From contig JAQBXN010000036.1 in NCBI GenBank assembly GCA_027625095.1, forward strand, positions 1-61,703: 61,703 bases of DNA. The letters run 5' to 3'. Source of the DNA: Planctomycetota bacterium (lineage in GTDB: Bacteria > Planctomycetota > PUPC01 > JACPCR01). The position numbers and the translations under genes are program-made. Of this stretch, positions 27,120 through 36,860 are shown piece by piece; the stretch's first letter is position 1, and each line of letters begins with the position of its first letter. The notes beneath the pieces were generated by a model. It searched no databases and was not told the origin of the DNA. It saw only the letters and a list, made by a program, of their open reading frames with translations.

Positions 27120-27153
27120 TAAAAAAGGGAGGCCGACTTGCGTCAGGCCTCCC
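27120..27153 (-). terminator. Rho-independent terminator of the cupredoxin gene
   Basis: On the minus strand GGGAGGCC and GGCCTCCC form a perfect eight-pair stem (further pairs TGAC/GTC partly extend it) followed at once by TTTTTT. It lies 21 bases beyond the stop codon at 27174, exactly where a terminator for that gene should be. Confidence 0.93.
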
Positions 27154-27173
27154 TCGATAATTGTTTCAGTAAT

Positions 27174-27899
27174 CTAATTCATCGCCTTTTTGATCTGGAC
27201 ATCAATCGTTTTCCCGTCTTGGATGTTGACTGTTTCTGAATCCAGATTCATATCCTGTGTCTTGGCAGATCGCATGACCGGGTGCCAGGCTTTGAATTTG
27301 TATTCGCCCGCCGGGATGTCCGTGATTTCGAAATTTCCGTTCTCGTCTGTAAGCGCGTAGTAGTTTGTATCCACCACCGAGATGCTGCCCTTCATCCAGG
27401 GATGGAAACTGCAACGTACGATCACGTTAGTCTCGGCCTTATCAAAAGTATGGGTGATGGCGCTGTTGCCCATGACGGCCTTGTTAAAGGATGCATTTTT
27501 GAAAGCGGTCATGCTGACATTGTGAATCGTCGAGTCGCTGTTCTTGAATTCTACCGTCGTACCGACTGGGATAACCATTACTGGGAGAGCCATGCGGCAT
27601 TTCACCTGGTCATGAGCCGCTTTGTCGAGGGGTTTGACCTCTCCGCCTTTCTGAGAGAGCGTGATAACGAAATTCTTAATACCACCTTCTTTGGACACGA
27701 TAAGCGAGTTATCCAGATGCTTTGCATCTGCATCCATTTTGCATTGCGACAGTTGGATCGCAGAAACCTCTAATACCTCTCGCTCGGGTACCTTACCATC
27801 GAAGACCACGCGACCTTTCACTGTACCGCCGGCAAAGGCCAGCATCGGCAGGAAGAGCAATCCGGCCAGCATTCTTGCAGCCATGTTCGATGATTTCAT
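27174..27899 (-). CDS. Exported cupredoxin-type copper protein
   Basis: 241 residues. Signal peptide MAARMLAGLLFLPMLAFAGG, then a cupredoxin domain (about 95-175) with type 1 copper ligands His126 (TIHNVSM), Cys163, His166 and Met169 (RCSFHPWM). A C-terminal carboxypeptidase-regulatory-like segment (YYALTDENGNFEITDIPAGEYKFKAWHP) follows, a combination often annotated as methylamine-utilisation-like or plastocyanin-like protein. It would shuttle electrons or bind copper in the periplasm. The start has a strong ribosome binding site (AAGGAGG, six bases before ATG 27899). It is a single-gene unit with its own terminator and a 237-base divergent region shared with the PQQ gene. Confidence 0.9.
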   Translation of the reverse strand: MKSSNMAARMLAGLLFLPMLAFAGGTVKGRVVFDGKVPEREVLEVSAIQLSQCKMDADAKHLDNSLIVSKEGGIKNFVITLSQKGGEVKPLDKAAHDQVKCRMALPVMVIPVGTTVEFKNSDSTIHNVSMTAFKNASFNKAVMGNSAITHTFDKAETNVIVRCSFHPWMKGSISVVDTNYYALTDENGNFEITDIPAGEYKFKAWHPVMRSAKTQDMNLDSETVNIQDGKTIDVQIKKAMN

Positions 27900-28136
27900 T
27901 TAAAGCCTCCTTCGTAATTGCCGGATCTTAGATTGGGGGATACGCCTGGCAGGGAATCTAAACGTCCACATCGGGCTTCGCAATATGCACTGTGCAGGAC
28001 GGCCCGGCTGATGAGGTATTCATTCATCAATATGATTCTTCACGTATATTTCACTGTTTGAACTGGGCACTGGTTCCCCGAGAATCCAGGACGTACGAAC
28101 GAAAAAGATCCTCTTATTCGTAGGAAAATCACGATC

Positions 28137-29390
28137 ATGAAAGTTGAACTGCTGGGTGCCCTTTTTCTATTTGCAAATCTTGCCCCTGCTGAACTGCCTC
28201 AGCGATACTGGCCGCGATGGCGTGGCCCCGCCAGTGCAGGGAGTTCAGCCACAGCGAATGCACCGGTAAAATGGAGTCACACCGAGAATGTAAAATGGAA
28301 GGTGAAACTACCAGACATCGGGTGTTCCACACCGATTGTCTGGAGTGACAATATCCTGATTACCAGCCCGGTCGAGGGACAGGATAGTGTGCTGAATTAT
28401 GACTGGTCTGGCGTGCTCAAATGGCAGACTAGGGTGGGGCCGGAAAGACGCGGTAAACACAGGAATGGATCAGGAAGCAATCCGTCTGTCGAGACGGATG
28501 GAAAAAACGTTTTCGCCTATTTCAAGAGTGGGAACCTTGCCGGGCTTGATATGTCCGGCGAACTGCAGTGGAAAACAAATCTGCAGGAGAAATTCGGCAA
28601 AGACACCCTCTATTGGGACCTGGGTAATTCGCCAGTACTGACTGCCGGTTACGTCATCGTAACAGTCATGCACAATGACCGTTCGTTGATCGCTGCATTC
28701 AAGAAAGCGGACGGCGAAATGGTCTGGAAACAGAAGCGTGTTTACGCCACACCAGCCGAGTGCGATCACAGTTACGCCACACCCATTGTGATTGGGGAAC
28801 CGGGCAAGGAGCACATCATCACCTGGGGGGCTGAACACCTCACCGCGCACAGCGCGGAGGACGGCAAGCTGATATGGGAATGCGCGGGGTTTAATCCACA
28901 GAAACAGAGCAACTGGGTGCAGGTTGCGTCGCATGTGATCGTCGGCGACATCGCGGTCATCCCATACGGCCGCGGCAGCCGGCTGGCGGGGATCAGGCTT
29001 GGCGGCGAAGGGGACGTTACCGTCACCAATCGCCTCTGGACTCGCGAGGATACCGGCTCATTTGTGCCCACTCCCGCGGCGTTTGACGGCAAGGTGTACC
29101 TGCTGCGTGATACGGGCGAAGTCGAATGCATTGACCCTGGCAGCGGTAAATCAATTTGGAAAGGCAATCTGCCGAAACATCGTTCCAAGTACTACTCTTC
29201 ACCTGTGGTCGCGGATGGCAGGCTCATCGCAGCCCGTGAAGACGGCGTTATTTTTGTTGCCAGTCTCAAAGAGAATTTTGAAGTGCTTTCAGAAAACGTG
29301 ATGGATGAACGTGTGATAGCTTCGCCGGTGCCGATCGGAAGCCTGCTTCTCATCCGTGGTGAAGAACATCTTTACTGCATCGGAAAGTGA
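28137..29390 (+). CDS. Exported PQQ-repeat beta-propeller protein
   Basis: 417 residues. Signal peptide MKVELLGALFLFANLAPAEL. The rest is a beta-propeller built of PQQ-like blades (WSGVLKWQTRVG, MSGELQWKTNLQ, ADGEMVWKQKR, EDGKLIWECAG, GSGKSIWKGNLP), about seven or eight in all. The family resembles BamB and the Planctomycete PQQ-propeller proteins. No quinone-binding dehydrogenase residues are evident, so a structural or binding role is likelier than an enzyme. It starts opposite the cupredoxin gene and may share a regulatory region with it. Confidence 0.88.
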   Translation: MKVELLGALFLFANLAPAELPQRYWPRWRGPASAGSSATANAPVKWSHTENVKWKVKLPDIGCSTPIVWSDNILITSPVEGQDSVLNYDWSGVLKWQTRVGPERRGKHRNGSGSNPSVETDGKNVFAYFKSGNLAGLDMSGELQWKTNLQEKFGKDTLYWDLGNSPVLTAGYVIVTVMHNDRSLIAAFKKADGEMVWKQKRVYATPAECDHSYATPIVIGEPGKEHIITWGAEHLTAHSAEDGKLIWECAGFNPQKQSNWVQVASHVIVGDIAVIPYGRGSRLAGIRLGGEGDVTVTNRLWTREDTGSFVPTPAAFDGKVYLLRDTGEVECIDPGSGKSIWKGNLPKHRSKYYSSPVVADGRLIAAREDGVIFVASLKENFEVLSENVMDERVIASPVPIGSLLLIRGEEHLYCIGK

Positions 29391-29485
29391 ACGAGTATGC
29401 CGCCGAAGGCTGCTGCAGGAGTGTGATTCTCGTGACTGAAGAGCTGAAGTGAATGGATCGGTAAGAGACTTCTGATTCTTCAACA

Positions 29486-30820
29486 TCAAAGATCGATATT
29501 GTAGTCCTTGAGCTTTTTATAAAGCGTGGCGATTGAGATCTCGAGGATTCGAGCTGCCTGGCGCTTGTTTCCGCCGGATACTCGAAGCGCGTTCAAGACC
29601 GCCGCGTGTTCGTAGTCTCTTAGCCGACAGCCGACGATCGACTCTTTAGTTGAGGAAGATGTGGCTGTTCGGCTGACTTCATTGGGCAGGTCTTCGGCGC
29701 GAATCTCATGGCCGGGGGCCATGAGTAGAGCTCGCTCAACACAGTTTTCGAGTTCTCGAACATTGCCCGGCCAGTGGTAGGCTATGAGCTGGGCGAGTGC
29801 GTCCGGGGTGAGCAATTTCGCTTCGATACCACGTTCAGTAAGCTTCGATGCGAAGTGCTCGAACAGAATCGGGATGTCTTCTGTGCGTGCCTTCAGAGGC
29901 GGCAGGTGTATGGGCAGCACATGCAGGCGGTAAAAGAGGTCTTTACGGAATTGCCCGTTTTGTAGCGCTTGAGTCAGGTCACCCGTGGTGGCGGCTATAA
30001 GGCGCGCATTGAGTTTGAGGGGCCTGCTACTTCCCATTGGATGGAATTCGCCATTTTCGATCGCCTGCAACAGGTCAGCCTGGAGGTGTCCAGGTATCTC
30101 TGTAATCTCGTCGAGGTAAAGTGTGCCCTGACCTGCTCGTTCCATGAGCCCGTGGTAGGAATCATTTGCTCCGGGCGCTGTCTCGGACTGCCCAAACAGA
30201 GCCCTCTCAATAATATTCGGATCCATGGCGTTGCAGCTCAGAGTCACAAAGGGTTCGCCACGACGTTCGCTGAGTCGATGGATGCTGCGTGCCAGGAATT
30301 CCTTCCCTGTCCCCGGATCGCCCTGGATAAAAACAGTGCTGTCAAATCTTGCAGCCCTTACCGCGAAGTCTTTCACCCCGACCATGGTGGTAGACCGGCC
30401 CATGATTTCGTAGGCCGATTCTGAAGACGCCTTGCTGTCCAGTTGTCTTACGGTCTGCAGCGAATCCAATAATTGGCCGAATCTCTCGATTTTGAACGGC
30501 TTGGGAAGATAATCGAACGCACCGCACTTGATAGACTCCACCGCAATTTCGATGCTGCCATAAGCACTCATGATCACGACCGGCAGGTCCGAATGGAGCC
30601 TGCGAATCGTTTGAAAAAGTTGGAAACCGTCCATGCCGCCCGGCATTCTAAGGTCGGTAATGACTGCGTCCGGAATTCTGTCTTCCAGCGAACTCAAGGC
30701 TTCGGCTGCGTTAGAAGCGGTGAAAGCAGTCCAGCCAGAACTTGCAGCCAAATCTGCCAATAGTGCCCGCACTCCAGGTTCGTCATCTACAACCAAAACT
30801 GTTTTACCTGCCGATCCCAT
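29486..30820 (-). CDS. NtrC-type response regulator lacking the GAFTGA loop
   Basis: 444 residues: receiver domain (1-120, phosphoacceptor Asp56 in VITDLRMPG), AAA+ domain (about 145-375; Walker A GDPGTGKE, Walker B GTLYLDEI, arginine-finger region FRKDLFYRL) and a Fis-type helix-turn-helix (about 400-444). The loop that normally reads GAFTGA and contacts sigma54 is replaced by ETAPGANDSYHG, so it probably cannot remodel sigma54 holoenzyme and may act as a sigma70-type activator or repressor, as some NtrC-family members do. Strong ribosome binding site AGGAGG, seven bases before ATG 30818. No histidine kinase lies nearby, so it is an orphan regulator. Confidence 0.92.
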   Translation of the reverse strand: MGSAGKTVLVVDDEPGVRALLADLAASSGWTAFTASNAAEALSSLEDRIPDAVITDLRMPGGMDGFQLFQTIRRLHSDLPVVIMSAYGSIEIAVESIKCGAFDYLPKPFKIERFGQLLDSLQTVRQLDSKASSESAYEIMGRSTTMVGVKDFAVRAARFDSTVFIQGDPGTGKEFLARSIHRLSERRGEPFVTLSCNAMDPNIIERALFGQSETAPGANDSYHGLMERAGQGTLYLDEITEIPGHLQADLLQAIENGEFHPMGSSRPLKLNARLIAATTGDLTQALQNGQFRKDLFYRLHVLPIHLPPLKARTEDIPILFEHFASKLTERGIEAKLLTPDALAQLIAYHWPGNVRELENCVERALLMAPGHEIRAEDLPNEVSRTATSSSTKESIVGCRLRDYEHAAVLNALRVSGGNKRQAARILEISIATLYKKLKDYNIDL

Positions 30821-31239
30821 CTGAGTTCCTCCTGCTACCGGTATGCCCTATTGCTGGGCGGAATTGTATGCCAACAACCAGTCCCCGCCTGAAAGTGACA
30901 TCACTGATAATATTTAATAATCTGTGGACCCGCGCGACAAGCAACCCTAAAGCCAAACTTCTTCAACAGCCCCAGAGAGATGTGCAGTGAGGCCGAGCCG
31001 TAAGTCTTCATTCAAAAGCCGCCGAGGGGTAAGTCGTTTAGTTTTTACTCTATAAGCAGTAAATGGACGGAAACCGGTAAAGACAGTTGGAATCCATTTG
31101 TCCGGAATTCCCTACACGGCGACGCCGGAATTTCGTTGGGTAGGGTATTTATGGGCAGTATGTATGGAATTCCTGCCGCAACAATCATCCAATTGAACTT
31201 CTGTCCTGATCAAAGTCTTCTCATATTCAAAAGAAAAAA
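30821..31239. other. 419-base non-coding gap
   Basis: Divergent region between the NtrC-like regulator and the HIT gene. I see no credible coding frame, no tRNA, and no clear -24/-12 or -35/-10 pair. Several short A/T-rich stretches (around 30905-30920 and 31035-31055) could hold promoters for either side. Confidence 0.5.
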
Positions 31240-31728
31240 ATGAAACACCTTTGGGCCCCCTGGAGACTGGATTACATCCTCGAGGAGAAGGAGGATGGCT
31301 GCATTTTCTGCCACGCAGTCACCAAGGATGAAGATCGCGAACGCCATGTCGCAATCCGCGGGGATGCCTGCTTCTGTATACTTAACAAGTTCCCGTACAA
31401 CAACGGTCATTTAATGATCGCGCCCAATCGCCACGTTTCCCGTCTCAATGAACTTGAGGAAACAGAACTGGTTGAAATGGTCAAGCTGGCGCAGCGTCTC
31501 GAAGGAATCCTGACCCGCATGATGCGGCCGGATGGGTTTAATGTCGGGTTTAATCTCGGCAAAGCTGCAGGCGCGGGCATTGAAGCCCATCTACACCTTC
31601 ATATCGTGCCGCGCTGGGAAGGGGATACTAATTTCATGCCCGTGCTCGGCGATACCCGTGTCGTACCGCAGGCGTTGGATAAATTTTATGACTATCTCAT
31701 GAAAGCACTGGCAGAGGATACCGAATGA
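31240..31728 (+). CDS. HIT-family hydrolase
   Basis: 162 residues. The histidine triad HLHLHIV (His117, His119, His121) and the preceding NVGFNLGKAAGAGI segment place it with the Ap4A phosphorylase/Fhit-like branch. An N-terminal CIFC motif may bind zinc. The enzyme cleaves or transfers nucleotides from dinucleoside polyphosphates or nucleotidyl adducts in the cytoplasm. Its stop overlaps the start of the dGTPase gene (ATGA), so the two nucleotide-handling proteins are probably co-translated. Confidence 0.93.
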   Translation: MKHLWAPWRLDYILEEKEDGCIFCHAVTKDEDRERHVAIRGDACFCILNKFPYNNGHLMIAPNRHVSRLNELEETELVEMVKLAQRLEGILTRMMRPDGFNVGFNLGKAAGAGIEAHLHLHIVPRWEGDTNFMPVLGDTRVVPQALDKFYDYLMKALAEDTE

Positions 31729-32873
31729 ACAGAAAGGAACTTGAAGGGCGAGAAAATCGTGAACTCGCTCTCTATGGTATGAGGAGCGCAGACAGTCGGG
31801 GTCGTGTCTACCCGGATCCCGAACGCTCTTACCGCACGGCTTTCCAGCGCGACCGTGACCGGATCGTGCATTCCACCGCCTTCAGGCGGCTCGAATATAA
31901 GACCCAGGTCTTTGTAAACCACGAGGGAGATTACTATCGCACGCGCCTCACACACACCATGGAAGTGGCCCAACTTGCTCGCACCGTGGCGCGGGCCATG
32001 GGACTGAATGAAGACCTCGTCGAAGGCATAGCGCTCGCCCATGATTTGGGACATACACCTTTCGGCCATTCGGGGGAAGATGCTATTTCAGAGCTGATGG
32101 CCGACCACGGCGGTTTCGAACACAACGGCCAGAGCCTGCGAATCGTTGAGCTTCTGGAAGTACGTTATCCGGAGTTTCCAGGCCTTAATCTCACTTACGA
32201 ACTTCGTGAGTCTCTCGTCAAGCATCAGACCAGGTACGACCATCCTGATGCGTCGGGCTACCACCCGGACGAGGGGCCGCTGCTCGAGAGCCAGGTGGTC
32301 GATTTCTGCGACAGCATTGCCTACCACAATCACGATATCGATGACGGGGTAAAATCAGGCATGTTGACCGTCGACGACATGCTCCAGGTCACACTCTTCA
32401 GGGAAACCTGGGAGGCGGTCAATAGGAGGCATCCTGATTGTGATAAGAAGGTCGCCTTTCTCTCTACGGTCCGCAAACTCATCGGCATCACCGTAACTGA
32501 CCTGATCAACGCCTCGGAAGCGGCTATCGAGTCTTTGGGCATTGAAACCATCCATGACGTTCGCAATTGCAAAGAGCCCATTATCCGAATGAGCAGTGAA
32601 TTAAGTGAAAAGAAGGATGAATTGGGGGATTTCCTTTTTGACAATCTGTATCGGCATTACCGGGTGGCTAAGATGGCCGAAAAGGCGAAACGTTTTCTCA
32701 GCGAAATGTGGCACGAGTATGTCCGGTATCCTGGGTCCCTCCCCCCACGTTTTCAAGAGTCGGCGGAAGAGGAAGGCATCCAGCGTGCCGTCTGCGATTA
32801 CATCGCCGGCATGACCGACCGTTATGCCCAGGAGGAATACCAGCGACTGTTTCATCCCTTTGAACGGATTTGA
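31725..32873 (+). CDS. dgt: Deoxyguanosinetriphosphate triphosphohydrolase-like protein
   Basis: 382 residues, HD-domain phosphohydrolase. The signature is complete: YRTRLTHTMEVAQLAR (His77), ALAHDLGHTPFGH (His106-Asp107) and the distal DSIAYHNHDIDDGV aspartate. FRRLEYKTQVF near residue 55 is characteristic of Dgt-like proteins. The family removes the triphosphate from dNTPs, keeping the pool balanced and sometimes starving phages. Length fits the shorter, Dgt-like subgroup. Coupled to the HIT gene by a four-base overlap. Confidence 0.93.
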   Translation: MNRKELEGRENRELALYGMRSADSRGRVYPDPERSYRTAFQRDRDRIVHSTAFRRLEYKTQVFVNHEGDYYRTRLTHTMEVAQLARTVARAMGLNEDLVEGIALAHDLGHTPFGHSGEDAISELMADHGGFEHNGQSLRIVELLEVRYPEFPGLNLTYELRESLVKHQTRYDHPDASGYHPDEGPLLESQVVDFCDSIAYHNHDIDDGVKSGMLTVDDMLQVTLFRETWEAVNRRHPDCDKKVAFLSTVRKLIGITVTDLINASEAAIESLGIETIHDVRNCKEPIIRMSSELSEKKDELGDFLFDNLYRHYRVAKMAEKAKRFLSEMWHEYVRYPGSLPPRFQESAEEEGIQRAVCDYIAGMTDRYAQEEYQRLFHPFERI

Positions 32874-33001
32874 GCGGTCCTGCCACCCGATAGAGCATCG
32901 ACATCTCTTGCTGTCGGGATTCATGGCTCGTTGGAAATCACGGGAGGGAAATAGAGAATCAGATATTGGTTGGTTCCATGACTATCTGACTCGCTTACCA
33001 G

Positions 33002-34891
33002 ATGCCCAAACTTACTGTCCTGACCGGGGTGCAAAAAGGGAAAAGCTTCCCGGTGCCGCGGGAACAGATCACCATCGGGCGAGATCATTCCAACGAAATC
33101 CAGCTTCACGGACAAAAGCTTTCCCGCAGCCATGCGATGCTTGAATACGATGGCACTGGATGGCTGCTGACCGATTTGGGTTCCCGTAATGGGACAATCG
33201 TCAATAACCAGTCCATAAAGAGCAGCCGTCTCAAATCTGGTGATGAGATCCGTATCGGTGAAATCAGCATGGTTTTCACTACGGAAACTGAGGCGATCGA
33301 TTTGAGGAAGGACAAGGGTTCGCCGCAGCGAATTCTCGAAGAGACTCTCATCCTCGAAGGCCCGGAGATTTTTGCTAAAGAACAGCCCGAAGCCGCGCTC
33401 AGCGATATCAAGAACGCTAATGAACGTCTCAGGGCTCTCCTTGATCTCACCTGCAAGGTCGGCGCGGCGCGTGGTCTTGAGGAGCTGATGGAGTGCACCG
33501 CAGCGGCGATTGATGCCTGTATCGAGCCCGACCGATTTGTGCCCATCGCGGTCAACCAGAAAGGCGGCCTTCGGCCCTGGGCCCTTTCACGTTCCGACTT
33601 CGATCGAGACTTCGAAAAGCATCCGATCAGCCAGAGCATCGTCGGTACTGCACGAGAAAAACTTGTAGGCATCCTCAGTGTGAACGCAGCCGAAGACGAA
33701 CGTTTTCAGGGCGCACGCAGCATCGCGGTCAATCGCATCGCTACCGCCATGTGTGTGCCGATACTGCATGAACAGAAACTCAAGATGCTGTTATACGTTG
33801 ACCGGCTCGGTGAGGCAGAGAGTTTCACTCGCGATGAGCTCGAAATGCTCAACGGGATCTGCGCCTGTCTCGCCCCGCCACTCGAAAACATTGCATTCGC
33901 TGACCGCCTGAATGAAGAACGCCAGGTGCTGGTGAACGAAATCCGCTGCCAGCACAGCATCATCGGCCAGAGCGAGGCCATCGAGCAGGTCTACACCTTC
34001 ATTGAAAAGGCCGCCTCCAGCGGCGCGTGCGTCCTCATCACCGGCGAGAGCGGCACAGGCAAAGAGCTTGTGGCTCGCGGCATCCATTACAACTCCAGCC
34101 GCGAGGGCAAGGCCCTCGAGATCGTCAACTGTGCAGCCCTGAATCACACGTTGATGGACAGCGAACTTTTCGGCCACGCAAGGGGCGCTTTTACAGATGC
34201 CCGTGAAGAAAAGCCCGGCCGGTTCGAGCTCGCGCACCAGGGTACCATTTTCCTGGACGAAATTGGCGAGCTCTCAGAAGAAAGCCAGTCCAAGCTGCTG
34301 CGCGTCCTTGAAACGGGCGAGCTCCGCCGGTTGGGTGATACCGCTGACCGGCATGTGGATCTTCGCGTCATCGCTGCCACCAACCGTGACCTCCGCATTG
34401 AAATGAAGGAAGGCAAATTCAGGTCGGACCTGTTTTATCGTTTGAATGTACTCAGTATGAAACTCCCGCCGCTTCGTGAACGGGTCGGCGATATCCAAAT
34501 CATTGCTAACCACTTTCTCAAAGAATTCGGGAACAAGTGTGCCCGGCCCGAATTGCGATTCTCAGACGAAGCCATGAACGCCCTGACTGCGCACGATTGG
34601 CCTGGCAATGTACGAGAACTGAAAAACGTGGTTGAGAGGATGGTCGTAATGTGCAACGACCAGGTTTTCCAATTGGAAGATGTCCCTCTGGAGGTCAGAG
34701 GTGTCAGAGCAGTGAAAGGCCCCGTCGACCTCGCCGTCGACCCGCTTTGCACCCTCGCCGAGCTCGAGCGCGTCCACATCATTCGCATTCTCCAGCACAC
34801 CGGCGGGAACAAAAAGGAAACCGCGCAAATGCTCGGCATAGACCGAAGCACGCTTTACGCGCGCATCAAAACCTATGGAATCGAAACGTAA
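33002..34891 (+). CDS. FHA-GAF-AAA+ transcriptional regulator with Fis HTH
   Basis: 629 residues. An FHA domain (about 20-95; IGRDHSNEI, LSRSHAML, SRNGTIVN) would read phosphothreonine. A GAF-like domain follows (about 140-305), then an AAA+ sigma54-interaction domain (about 325-555; Walker A GESGTGKE, Walker B GTIFLDEI, FRSDLFYRLNV) and a Fis-type HTH (about 585-629, NKKETAQMLGIDRSTLYARI). The contact loop reads GAFTDA instead of GAFTGA, a one-residue variant seen in this family. The FHA input links it to the Ser/Thr kinases encoded about 10 kb away. No partner gene is adjacent; the next gene, 33 bases on, is a lipid-transport permease. Confidence 0.93.
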   Translation: MPKLTVLTGVQKGKSFPVPREQITIGRDHSNEIQLHGQKLSRSHAMLEYDGTGWLLTDLGSRNGTIVNNQSIKSSRLKSGDEIRIGEISMVFTTETEAIDLRKDKGSPQRILEETLILEGPEIFAKEQPEAALSDIKNANERLRALLDLTCKVGAARGLEELMECTAAAIDACIEPDRFVPIAVNQKGGLRPWALSRSDFDRDFEKHPISQSIVGTAREKLVGILSVNAAEDERFQGARSIAVNRIATAMCVPILHEQKLKMLLYVDRLGEAESFTRDELEMLNGICACLAPPLENIAFADRLNEERQVLVNEIRCQHSIIGQSEAIEQVYTFIEKAASSGACVLITGESGTGKELVARGIHYNSSREGKALEIVNCAALNHTLMDSELFGHARGAFTDAREEKPGRFELAHQGTIFLDEIGELSEESQSKLLRVLETGELRRLGDTADRHVDLRVIAATNRDLRIEMKEGKFRSDLFYRLNVLSMKLPPLRERVGDIQIIANHFLKEFGNKCARPELRFSDEAMNALTAHDWPGNVRELKNVVERMVVMCNDQVFQLEDVPLEVRGVRAVKGPVDLAVDPLCTLAELERVHIIRILQHTGGNKKETAQMLGIDRSTLYARIKTYGIET

Positions 34892-34924
34892 CTCTCCATC
34901 CCTCCATTCATCCTTTCCCTCTTC

Positions 34925-36034
34925 ATGCCCCCTATTGTCACAACAGAAACTTCGGCCGAGGGAAAAGTCATCATTCGCGTCGAAGGGCCTTTGATACTCG
35001 ACGGTTACTCCCCGGATCTGAATGACGTGGTGAAACGAACAGAAGGGAACATTCTGCTCGATCTCGGCGGCGTCACCGAAGTCAACACCATCGGCATAGC
35101 GGCGTTACTGGAGTTACTCTCAGAGCTCAAGGTAATGAACAGGAAATTTCAGTTCCTTTCGGTGAGTGATCCTGTGCGTGAACTTCTGGAGATGGTGCCT
35201 CAAAAGGCTGCCCTTGATCAGACCAGAGACCTGCGCCCTCCTGAGGGAATTTTCGAGCACATCGGTGATGAAACTTACATCCTTCTCGATCATCTCACCC
35301 AAGTCATCAATCTGGTCGCCAATTCGCTCTACTGGTGTTTTATCGCGCCGTTCAGCGGCCGCGGCATCAAGGTGAATTATTTCCTGCAGCAAGTCTCTCG
35401 AAACGGCGTGGAGGCCATTCCAATCGTTTCGCTCATCATGTTCGTCGTGGGCCTCATCATGGCCTTGCAGGCCGATTACCAGCTTCGGAGGATGGGGGCC
35501 TCCATCTACATTGCTGACCTTGTCGGCGTTGGGCTGACCAGAGAGCTTGGGCCCCTGATGGCCGCGGTCATCCTCTCCGGCCGTAGCGGTGCCGCAATGG
35601 CTGCGGAAATTGGAACGATGCGCGTGACTGAAGAAATCGACGCACTTGTCACCATGGGTATGAATCCGTTCAAATTCCTCATAGCCCCTCGCGTGCTCGG
35701 CCTGCTGGTCGCCCTGCCCGGTCTTGCCCTCATCGGTAACGTCATCGGTCTGTTTGGCGGCTATCTCATCGGCGTATTTTATGTTGGCCTGCCTTCTGCG
35801 GCGTATCTTGGAGAAACGCGCCTTGCGGTCTCTTTCGCTGATATTTTTACGGGGCTATTCAAGAGCGCAGCCTTTGCCATGATTATCGCTCTCGTCGGCT
35901 GCTACAAGGGCTACCACGTCAAAGGAGGCCCACAGGAAATTGGCAAAGCCACCACGTCGGCAGTTGTCCTGTCCCTCTTCCTTGTTGTCCTTGCGGATGG
36001 TTTTTTTACTTACCTGTTTTATCTCTTTGGGTAG
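34925..36034 (+). CDS. STAS-MlaE fusion, ABC lipid-transport permease
   Basis: 369 residues. A STAS-like domain (1-105; ILLDLGGVTEVNTIGIAALLELL) is fused to an MlaE/YrbE permease (about 130-369) with five or six membrane helices and the family signature ELGPLMAAVILSGRSGAAMAAEIGTM followed by TEEIDALVTMG. MlaE permeases move phospholipids between the inner and outer membrane with MlaF ATPase and MlaD. Neither is encoded here, so the partners must be elsewhere. STAS fusion is common in Planctomycete and Proteobacterial members and replaces a separate MlaB. Confidence 0.93.
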   Translation: MPPIVTTETSAEGKVIIRVEGPLILDGYSPDLNDVVKRTEGNILLDLGGVTEVNTIGIAALLELLSELKVMNRKFQFLSVSDPVRELLEMVPQKAALDQTRDLRPPEGIFEHIGDETYILLDHLTQVINLVANSLYWCFIAPFSGRGIKVNYFLQQVSRNGVEAIPIVSLIMFVVGLIMALQADYQLRRMGASIYIADLVGVGLTRELGPLMAAVILSGRSGAAMAAEIGTMRVTEEIDALVTMGMNPFKFLIAPRVLGLLVALPGLALIGNVIGLFGGYLIGVFYVGLPSAAYLGETRLAVSFADIFTGLFKSAAFAMIIALVGCYKGYHVKGGPQEIGKATTSAVVLSLFLVVLADGFFTYLFYLFG

Positions 36035-36070
36035 GCCCAACTGCAGCACCTGTGAACATCCTCATCATTC

Positions 36071-36859
36071 ATGCTTACCACCGAACAGGTAGAACAGTTT
36101 GAGGCTCTCGGAGCAGTGACCATCGATACGCCTCTCACCCGGCAGGAGCTGGCTGACGCCAGGGAAGCGTACGATCGTCTGTTCCCACCTGCCGATTCAG
36201 AAGCCGTCAGGCAACGTTCTCGACACGGTCGAACGGCAGACTTCTTTGACGCGCCACTGCTGAACATCATTCAACATCCGTTTTTCGAGGAAGTCTCCCG
36301 GCAGGTTTTGAATGCGGATGAGATTACGTTCAACAACATTGCACTCAGTAAGACCTTCCCCAGACCAGACGAGGAATTCTCCTTCCAGCAGCACACGGAT
36401 GTCCAGTATTCGCTCGCTGACCTCGATGGCAGGCCAAAGCAGATGATCTGCAGTTTCTTCCTCTGGCTGGCCGAGGTGAACGAGAAACGAGCGCCATTGA
36501 TGTATCGCCCAAGAAGCCATCGGCAGATAGCTGCATGGCGATCTGCCAATCCAAAGTTGGCCGGGGTCGCGCCTCGGGTAGAAGGCGTCCTGTTTGAAAA
36601 CCTGCCGGAGCTGCCTTTTGAGAACCCCGAACCTATCGTTGCGAGTGCCGGGCAGGTTAGTGTCCTCACTACGGCCCTTATCCATGGCCCATCCAGCAAT
36701 GTGGATACCGAGCCGCGTTACGCGTGCCACCTCTCCTTCAAGCCAAAAGGCTTCAAGCTTTCACTTCCCGCCGGAAAGCATGAAGCGCGGGACAATTACG
36801 TCGAAGCGCTGAAAAACTATCTTAGACCGGATCGACTACATCTGGTGGATGAAGCCTGA
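36071..36859 (+). CDS. Phytanoyl-CoA dioxygenase family protein
   Basis: 262 residues, double-stranded beta-helix Fe(II)/2-oxoglutarate enzyme. The facial triad is visible as QQHTDVQ (HXD) near 113-117 and a distal histidine in TTALIHGPSSNV near 210, followed by the 2-oxoglutarate-binding arginine candidate in EPRYACHLSF. Very common in PVC bacteria, where substrates are mostly unknown. It begins 36 bases after the permease. It converges on the Gfo/Idh gene with one base between the stops, so the two are not co-transcribed. Confidence 0.88.
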   Translation: MLTTEQVEQFEALGAVTIDTPLTRQELADAREAYDRLFPPADSEAVRQRSRHGRTADFFDAPLLNIIQHPFFEEVSRQVLNADEITFNNIALSKTFPRPDEEFSFQQHTDVQYSLADLDGRPKQMICSFFLWLAEVNEKRAPLMYRPRSHRQIAAWRSANPKLAGVAPRVEGVLFENLPELPFENPEPIVASAGQVSVLTTALIHGPSSNVDTEPRYACHLSFKPKGFKLSLPAGKHEARDNYVEALKNYLRPDRLHLVDEA

Positions 36860-36860
36860 G

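Noticed and set aside
30821..31239. Sigma54 (-24/-12) promoters upstream of the regulator or HIT genes
   Set aside because: No TGGCAC-N5-TTGC match could be found by eye here or in other gaps inspected.
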